Origin: Rubrivivax sp.
GTDB lineage: Bacteria > Pseudomonadota > Gammaproteobacteria > Burkholderiales > Burkholderiaceae_C
Direction of reading: 5' to 3'
Length of the DNA stretch: 64,000 nucleotides
NCBI GenBank assembly: GCA_027489455.1
Contig: JAIXZR010000237.1
Span: 1 to 64,000, forward strand
Shown: piece after piece, positions 59,826 to 64,000 of the stretch
Numbering within the stretch: the stretch's first letter is position 1
Layout: every line of letters begins with the position of its first letter
Translations under genes and position numbers: made by a program
The notes under the pieces: model-generated
Database searches by the model: none
What the model was told of the DNA's origin: nothing
What the model saw: only the letters and a program-made list of their open reading frames with translations

Positions 59826-60127
59826 CCAGCAACAGCCTCCTGCTCGCTGCTGTTGGCGCTTTGCTCGCGCAGAACGCCCCATGGAACATCAGGGCGCAGC
59901 TCTTCGCAGGTGACGACAAGCTCCGGCCGCTTCAGCTCTGCCGCCTTCTCGCGCGTTGCACGCTCGATGGCAGGGCATTTCTCCGCTGGAACCTGTCGCT
60001 CAAGCCTGAACCACGGCCACACATGCCGCCTGTCGGCGTAGCCGCATGCCAGCGCCAGCGCCGTTTGACTGCCCAGGGCAGCGGCAGCGCGGCGCAGCGC
60101 CTCTTTCTGGGGATTTGTTGCGTCCAT
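59822..60127 (-). CDS. Cro/YdaS-like transcriptional regulator
   Basis: Divergent from the CI-like gene; MDATNPQKEALRRAAAALGSQTALALACGYADRRHVWPWFRLERQVPAEKCPAIERATREK. Confidence 0.8.
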   Translation of the reverse strand: MDATNPQKEALRRAAAALGSQTALALACGYADRRHVWPWFRLERQVPAEKCPAIERATREKAAELKRPELVVTCEELRPDVPWGVLREQSANSSEQEAVAG

Positions 60128-60133
60128 CTTGCG

Positions 60134-60163
60134 AATCTATCCCAGATAGACGATCACCGTCAA
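60134..60163 (-). promoter_or_regulatory. Candidate PR promoter: TTGACG-N18-TAGATT
   Basis: On minus strand -35 at 60163-60158, -10 at 60139-60134; overlaps both operators; same layout as the candidate PL at 61185-61214. Confidence 0.65.
60135..60151. promoter_or_regulatory. Candidate operator OR-a ATCTATCCCAGATAGAC
   Basis: Contains perfect inverted repeat TCTATC-CCA-GATAGA; matches three other sites. Confidence 0.7.
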
Positions 60164-60175
60164 TCTGGCATAGAC
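60159..60175. promoter_or_regulatory. Candidate operator OR-b GTCAATCTGGCATAGAC
   Basis: Centre 24 bp from OR-a; reverse complement GTCTATGCCAGATTGAC is 13/17 identical to the site at 61173. Confidence 0.7.
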
Positions 60176-60207
60176 GCCCGGGCCGCGACGCGTCGCACGA
60201 TTCGGTG

Positions 60208-60561
60208 ATGGACTCGACCGACCGCTCTCAAGACGCAGAGATGGAGTTCCGCCGCCGCGTTGGCGACAGGCTGCGCAAGGCGCGACAAGCGCGCGGCCTC
60301 TCGCTGCAAGCCGTCGCGGACCACTTCAGCCTATCAAAGGCCACCATTGGGCACTGGGAAACCGGAAAGAACCCACCGGACCTCGGGACGCTTTTCCGTT
60401 TGTCGCGGCACTACCACTGCCCGCTATCCCAGTTGCTGCAAGAACCACTGGACGCCGAGCAACTCCTCGACATGCTTCGCCAGGCCGTACTGCAACAAGC
60501 AGCGCCCAGCGTTGCCAACGAAAGCCCTGCACCTCGGAAACGGTATCGTGCGGCCGCATGA
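60208..60561 (+). CDS. CI-like XRE-family repressor (short, no S24 peptidase domain)
   Basis: FRRRVGDRLRKARQARGLSLQAVADHFSLSKATIGHWETGKNPPDLGTLFRLSRHY. Confidence 0.85.
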   Translation: MDSTDRSQDAEMEFRRRVGDRLRKARQARGLSLQAVADHFSLSKATIGHWETGKNPPDLGTLFRLSRHYHCPLSQLLQEPLDAEQLLDMLRQAVLQQAAPSVANESPAPRKRYRAAA

Positions 60562-60671
60562 GCCCCAACGTTGCTACGTTGCCAGCCAAAGGCGGCAGGG
60601 CTTTCATCTGTCCAGATGATGAACCCCTTACTCGAGTGGAAGACATTAAGCGGCAGTGGGGTCTGTTCTAA
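60558..60671 (+). CDS. Small hypothetical ORF coupled to cI
   Basis: ATGA overlap with cI stop; MSPNVATLPAKGGRAFICPDDEPLTRVEDIKRQWGLF. Confidence 0.45.
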   Translation: MSPNVATLPAKGGRAFICPDDEPLTRVEDIKRQWGLF

Positions 60672-60691
60672 CCCCCAAAGGCCGCAGACGC

Positions 60692-61075
60692 ATGAGGAAG
60701 CTAGTCACGCTGGGCGCCACTGTTGCGCTTGTTGCACTTGCCGCTGCAAGCGGCTACGGCTGGACGCATTGGCTTCCGGTACACAAGGCCGAGCAAGAGG
60801 TTAGAAAGCAGCTGCGCGACCCAGAATCGGCGCGGTTTGAGCATGTCAAGGTCTATCCTGGCAACAACGCGGCCTGCGGGCTCGTCAACGCGCGCAACAG
60901 CATGGGCGGGTATACCGGCGCTAGATTTTTCGTCCTCATGAATGGCGTGCTTACGCTTGAACCAGAGCGCGCAAGCGATGGTGACTCCACTGAGCGCCAG
61001 ATCGCAGACACGCTGAAGTACCTTGACTTTCTGAAGTTCGCGGAAGCGTTCTGCAAGCCCGCCGAAGGCCAGTAG
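60692..61075 (+). CDS. Membrane-anchored/secreted protein in cI operon (rex-position moron candidate)
   Basis: N-terminal hydrophobic segment LVTLGATVALVALAAASGYGW; KQLRDPESARFEHVKVYPGNNAACGLVNARNSMGGYTGARFF; followed by terminator. Confidence 0.75.
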   Translation: MRKLVTLGATVALVALAAASGYGWTHWLPVHKAEQEVRKQLRDPESARFEHVKVYPGNNAACGLVNARNSMGGYTGARFFVLMNGVLTLEPERASDGDSTERQIADTLKYLDFLKFAEAFCKPAEGQ

Positions 61076-61107
61076 ACCTATACCGCCCGACGCAACCACG
61101 CCAATGA

Positions 61108-61130
61108 AGCCCGCCTCGTGCGGGCTTTTT
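61108..61130 (+). terminator. Rho-independent terminator of the cI operon
   Basis: AGCCCGC-CTCGT-GCGGGCT followed by TTTT. Confidence 0.85.
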
Positions 61131-61172
61131 CACGCTCGCCACTGCCGCGAATAGGGAAATCTCGCGCGTGTC

Positions 61173-61189
61173 GTCTATTCCCTGTTGAC
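61173..61189. promoter_or_regulatory. Candidate operator OL-a GTCTATTCCCTGTTGAC
   Basis: Matches OR-b reverse complement at 13/17 positions. Confidence 0.7.
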
Positions 61190-61214
61190 GCGTGGCGTCT
61201 ATTGGCCGTAGACT
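61185..61214 (+). promoter_or_regulatory. Candidate PL promoter: TTGACG-N18-TAGACT
   Basis: Same -35, spacer length and operator overlap as the candidate PR. Confidence 0.6.
61197..61213. promoter_or_regulatory. Candidate operator OL-b GTCTATTGGCCGTAGAC
   Basis: Inverted repeat GTCTA...TAGAC; centre 24 bp from OL-a, the same spacing as the OR pair. Confidence 0.7.
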
Positions 61215-61273
61215 ATTTCCCATCGCGCCACAGAAACAGCCGTCCCGGCTGGTGGCGCGGGAAGGACACCGCG

Positions 61274-61441
61274 ATGGACGCCAACACCCCGAAGCCGCCG
61301 GCCTGGCCCTTCCCGGCCTTGGACCCGGTGCAGCAGCGCAATCACCAGCTGGCCCACGCGGCCGTGGTGCGTGAAGCCCAGCGCCGCCAGCAGCAGCGCT
61401 TGCGCGAATGCCTTGAAGCGCTGCAGCAGGCGCCGGTATGA
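61274..61441 (+). CDS. Small phage protein, hypothetical
   Basis: MDANTPKPPAWPFPALDPVQQRNHQLAHAAVVREAQRRQQQRLRECLEALQQAPV; first ORF after candidate PL; coupled to next. Confidence 0.6.
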   Translation: MDANTPKPPAWPFPALDPVQQRNHQLAHAAVVREAQRRQQQRLRECLEALQQAPV

Positions 61442-61794
61442 GCAAGCACACACCTGGGCCTTGGGTGTGGGACGGCAACACCCTCAAGCCCGCGCAGCCA
61501 GACCCCGAGCGCTCTGCGGTGCATTCCATCCTGGACGCTGAAGGCGGCTATGGCTTTCTTGGCAGCAAGGTATCGGCCACGATGGCCGAGCTGGACGCGG
61601 ATCGGCAGTTGATTTCCGCTGCGCCGGAGCTGCTGGCCGTTGCTCAGATAGTCGCCAACCTTGGCGAATACAGAGAGCTGGTCGATGCAATGGCCGCTGT
61701 GCTGCGCTCACACGAACGCGCAGGCTTCGTGAAGCTGTTCCGCCAGGATGCGCCCGCTGCCGTTGCCAAGGCCATCGGGAGCGCATCCGTATGA
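61438..61794 (+). CDS. Hypothetical phage protein (MSKHTPGPW family type)
   Basis: MSKHTPGPWVWDGNTLKP start common in phage early regions; ATGA coupling. Confidence 0.75.
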   Translation: MSKHTPGPWVWDGNTLKPAQPDPERSAVHSILDAEGGYGFLGSKVSATMAELDADRQLISAAPELLAVAQIVANLGEYRELVDAMAAVLRSHERAGFVKLFRQDAPAAVAKAIGSASV

Positions 61795-61952
61795 AAGGCC
61801 GCACCGACGAACAGCGCCGCGCATTCGAAGACGCCGGCCGCGAACTGCCCGCCCGCTACTACGCGCTGTGCGCCGCTGTGGCCCTGGCCATCCTCGGCGC
61901 CATCGGCGTGGTGTTGGGCCCCTGGGGCTTCGCAGTGGGGCCCACGCTGTGA
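61791..61952 (+). CDS. Small single-TM phage protein
   Basis: MKGRTDEQRRAFEDAGRELPARYYALCAAVALAILGAIGVVLGPWGFAVGPTL; coupled start and stop. Confidence 0.55.
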   Translation: MKGRTDEQRRAFEDAGRELPARYYALCAAVALAILGAIGVVLGPWGFAVGPTL

Positions 61953-62449
61953 AGGCCGCGCCCATCACCAGCCGCCCCAGCGGCGCCAGCAGCACCACCA
62001 CACCGCCCGCCACGCAGCAACCCTTCACCAGCACCATCATGGCCACGTACCACGCCCAGCAAGCCCGCCGCGTCAGCCGCCTGGCCGCCGCCTTCATGCG
62101 CGTGCTGCTGGCCGCAGCGCTGGGCGTGGCCGGCGCCGCGCTGCTGGTGATGTGGGCCACGCCGTGCGATGGCGCGCAGCTATGCGCCCTGGCCGTCATC
62201 ACCCGCACCACCCGCAGCCCGCGCCAGTGGTTGCAGGCCGCGGCCCGCCGCTGGCGCGCCTGGTGGCTGTGGTACCGCATCCGATCGGCGGAATACGACC
62301 TGGCCATGATTGAGATGGACCTGCTGCACCTGCCCCTGCAGCGCGACCTCACCACCCAGACCATCGACGCCTGGACGAAGCAGCTCAACGACTGCACCGC
62401 CCAGCAGCAGCAGCAGCCGCAGCAGCCGCAGCCCCAGCGCCAGCCCTGA
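61949..62449 (+). CDS. Membrane protein with Gln-rich C-terminal tail
   Basis: GTGA-coupled start; TM LLAAALGVAGAALLVMWA; tail QQQQQPQQPQPQRQP; alternative ATG at 62039. Confidence 0.55.
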   Translation: MKAAPITSRPSGASSTTTPPATQQPFTSTIMATYHAQQARRVSRLAAAFMRVLLAAALGVAGAALLVMWATPCDGAQLCALAVITRTTRSPRQWLQAAARRWRAWWLWYRIRSAEYDLAMIEMDLLHLPLQRDLTTQTIDAWTKQLNDCTAQQQQQPQQPQPQRQP

Positions 62450-62450
62450 C

Positions 62451-62774
62451 ATGGCCGCCGTCGACATCACGGGCCACCTGCTGCGCCCAGCCGAAGCGCG
62501 CCGCACCCAGGCGGGCGAATGGCAGCTGCACATCGAACTGGCCCCGCCCCCGGGCCCCAAGGGCAAGCCCCGCACCTACCGCGCGCACAAGGTGTTCGGC
62601 ACCGGCGAAGCCGCCGCCCTGGCCTGCCGCTGGCGCGCCAGCCAGCTGCAGCGCGGCGTGCGCGTGCGCGTGCAGGCTGCCGGTGAAGACGAAGCCCGCG
62701 GCGCCAGCCTGCTGGGCCCGCTGGAATGGCTGGACGCGCCCGACCTGCAACACCCCCAACACACCAAGGATTGA
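62451..62774 (+). CDS. Hypothetical phage protein (OB-fold-like, single-strand-binding-type candidate)
   Basis: MAAVDITGHLLRPAEARRTQAGEWQLHIELA...GVRVRVQAAGEDEARGASLLGPLEWLDAPDL; beta pattern resembles short OB-fold proteins. Confidence 0.5.
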   Translation: MAAVDITGHLLRPAEARRTQAGEWQLHIELAPPPGPKGKPRTYRAHKVFGTGEAAALACRWRASQLQRGVRVRVQAAGEDEARGASLLGPLEWLDAPDLQHPQHTKD

Positions 62775-62776
62775 CC

Positions 62777-63097
62777 GTGCCAGACCTGCCCATGGAGTGC
62801 ACACCGATGGACCCTAGCGATGCCCGCGCCACCGTAGTGGTTGACCAGATCAACAGCGCCCTGCGCCTGGCCAACCGCGCCGTGGTGTCCGACATCGAAA
62901 CCTACAGCGCCCCCGTGCAGCTGGAAGGCCAGCGCTGGTACGACACCCGCCCCATGCTGGACCCGCGCGAACACAGCCCCGAAGCCCTGGACATGGCCGT
63001 CGAAGCCCTGGCCTACGCTGAATTTTCCGGCCTGGTGCAGCGCCACCCCCAGCTGCGCTACCTGGTGCAGATCTGCAGCACCACGCCCAAGGGCTGA
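62777..63097 (+). CDS. Hypothetical phage protein
   Basis: VPDLPMECTPMDPSDARATVVVDQINSALRLANRAVVSDIETYSAPVQLEGQ; GTG or later ATG start. Confidence 0.5.
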   Translation: MPDLPMECTPMDPSDARATVVVDQINSALRLANRAVVSDIETYSAPVQLEGQRWYDTRPMLDPREHSPEALDMAVEALAYAEFSGLVQRHPQLRYLVQICSTTPKG

Positions 63098-63099
63098 CC

Positions 63100-63636
63100 A
63101 TGCCCCGCAGCAGCAAGCCCCGCAAAGCCTACCGCCCCGCGCCCGTGCACGCGAACATCGTGCAGCGCGCCATCGGCGGGGCCGGGCTTATCCACCCGGG
63201 CGAAGTGGCCGCGCAATGCCAGCGCATCCAGCACGCCCTGCAGCAGTTCAGCGCCGGCCAGCAGTGCCCGCAGCACTGGCGCAGCCTGGCAGACGTGGCG
63301 AATATGGCCGAGACCCTGGCCGCCATGCGCCTGGGCGCCGGCCCGCAGGCCGAAGCCGTCATCCAGCAGGCACAGCAGGCCCTGGCCGATGTGTGGCGCC
63401 GCCACGCCCAGCGCGGCAGCTGGACGTTGTACCCCGCTGAGCTCGAAGCCCTGCACTGGCTGCTGCGCCTGCACCAGACGCAGATGGCCGTGTGCAGCTA
63501 CACCGAATTCGAAGAAGCCTTCCAACGCACCACCCGGCGCATCGCCCAGGCCCGGGCCGGCAACGCGCCGCCCACGGCGCACGTCATCCAAGGCGACATC
63601 GGCACGATCAACCCACACGACAGGAAAGCAGCGTGA
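63100..63636 (+). CDS. Hypothetical phage protein
   Basis: 178 aa; MPRSSKPRKAYRPAPVHANIVQRAIGGAGLIHPGEVAAQ; coupled to next gene. Confidence 0.65.
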   Translation: MPRSSKPRKAYRPAPVHANIVQRAIGGAGLIHPGEVAAQCQRIQHALQQFSAGQQCPQHWRSLADVANMAETLAAMRLGAGPQAEAVIQQAQQALADVWRRHAQRGSWTLYPAELEALHWLLRLHQTQMAVCSYTEFEEAFQRTTRRIAQARAGNAPPTAHVIQGDIGTINPHDRKAA

Positions 63637-63818
63637 ACAACCCCAGCACCACCCACAAGCCCGACACCACCGCTGCAGCCACAGACGTGGCCGAATTCAT
63701 CGGCGAACTGGACGGCGGCCAATTCGAGCGCATGGCATCCATCGCCATGAGCGAAACCGCCGCCGCCGTGGTGGACAGTGAACGCAAAGGCAAGGTGACG
63801 ATCATCCTGCAGTTCTAG
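63633..63818 (+). CDS. Small hypothetical phage protein
   Basis: GTGA-coupled start; MASIAMSETAAAVVDSERKGKVTIILQF. Confidence 0.55.
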   Translation: MNNPSTTHKPDTTAAATDVAEFIGELDGGQFERMASIAMSETAAAVVDSERKGKVTIILQF

Positions 63819-63821
63819 CCG

Positions 63822-64000
63822 GTGAAGGGCACCGCCCAGGTTCGCATCAGCCACATCACCAAGTTCGAAAAGCCCACCATGCAAGGCACCGCTTGGGAAG
63901 ACGCCAAGGGCGCCACCGTGATGCACGTGGGCCGTTTCGGCAAGCTCAGCCTGGCCCAGCCTTCCCTGCTGGACAACCAGCGCCAGACCCGCCTGCCCGA
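63822..64000 (+). CDS. Phage protein, truncated by window edge
   Basis: GTG start; VKGTAQVRISHITKFEKPTMQGTAWEDAKGATVMHVGRFGKLSLAQPSLLDNQRQTRLP open to the end. Confidence 0.45.
   Translation, partial: MKGTAQVRISHITKFEKPTMQGTAWEDAKGATVMHVGRFGKLSLAQPSLLDNQRQTRLP

Larger units (their letters stand above)
33540..64000. mobile_element. Lambdoid siphovirus-like prophage (right end outside window)
   Basis: Contiguous terminase, portal, capsid, tail, lysis, replication and CI/Cro modules. Confidence 0.95.

Noticed and set aside
62401-62447. CAG/CCG repeat as a regulatory repeat
   Set aside because: Explained by the Gln/Pro-rich C-terminus of the 61949 ORF; too short for separate feature status

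Overview
The window is high-GC DNA, consistent with a Burkholderiales-type betaproteobacterium. Two parts are visible. (1) About 1-33.5 kb is ordinary chromosome: alaS 5' end, gabD, a degenerate GGDEF protein, tRNA-Gly, trmB, uppP, tetR-pcm-tolC, a DUF1800/DUF1501 pair, waaA, phosphomannomutase, a LytS/LytTR two-component pair, Ada/AlkA-ogt-EamA, cytochrome c4, MoxR, GNAT, S9 peptidase, VWA protein and tamA-tamB. (2) About 33.5 kb to the right edge is a lambdoid siphovirus-type prophage, truncated by the window. Its lytic operon is on the minus strand and runs right to left: Cro-like gene, replication, terminase, portal, a protease-capsid fusion, tail, J-like tip, holin, Rz/Rz1 and a GH5-like hydrolase. 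A CI-like immunity region and early accessory genes are on the plus strand. The observations most worth checking are: (a) a lambda-like OR/OL arrangement I deduced from four matching 17-bp operators, in two pairs at 24-bp spacing, flanking cI and a rex-position membrane gene; (b) an array of 22 TGTCCCG/CGGGACA heptamers in about 307 bp inside a translationally coupled ORF next to the replicative ATPase, a candidate origin or iteron array; (c) a phage-encoded GH5-like hydrolase in the lysis cassette, where no classical endolysin is recognisable; (d) a -1 frameshift site in the G/GT tail chaperone genes; (e) a prohead protease-capsid fusion with a strong internal translation start. All calls come from reading the sequence and the supplied ORF track. 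No database search was run.
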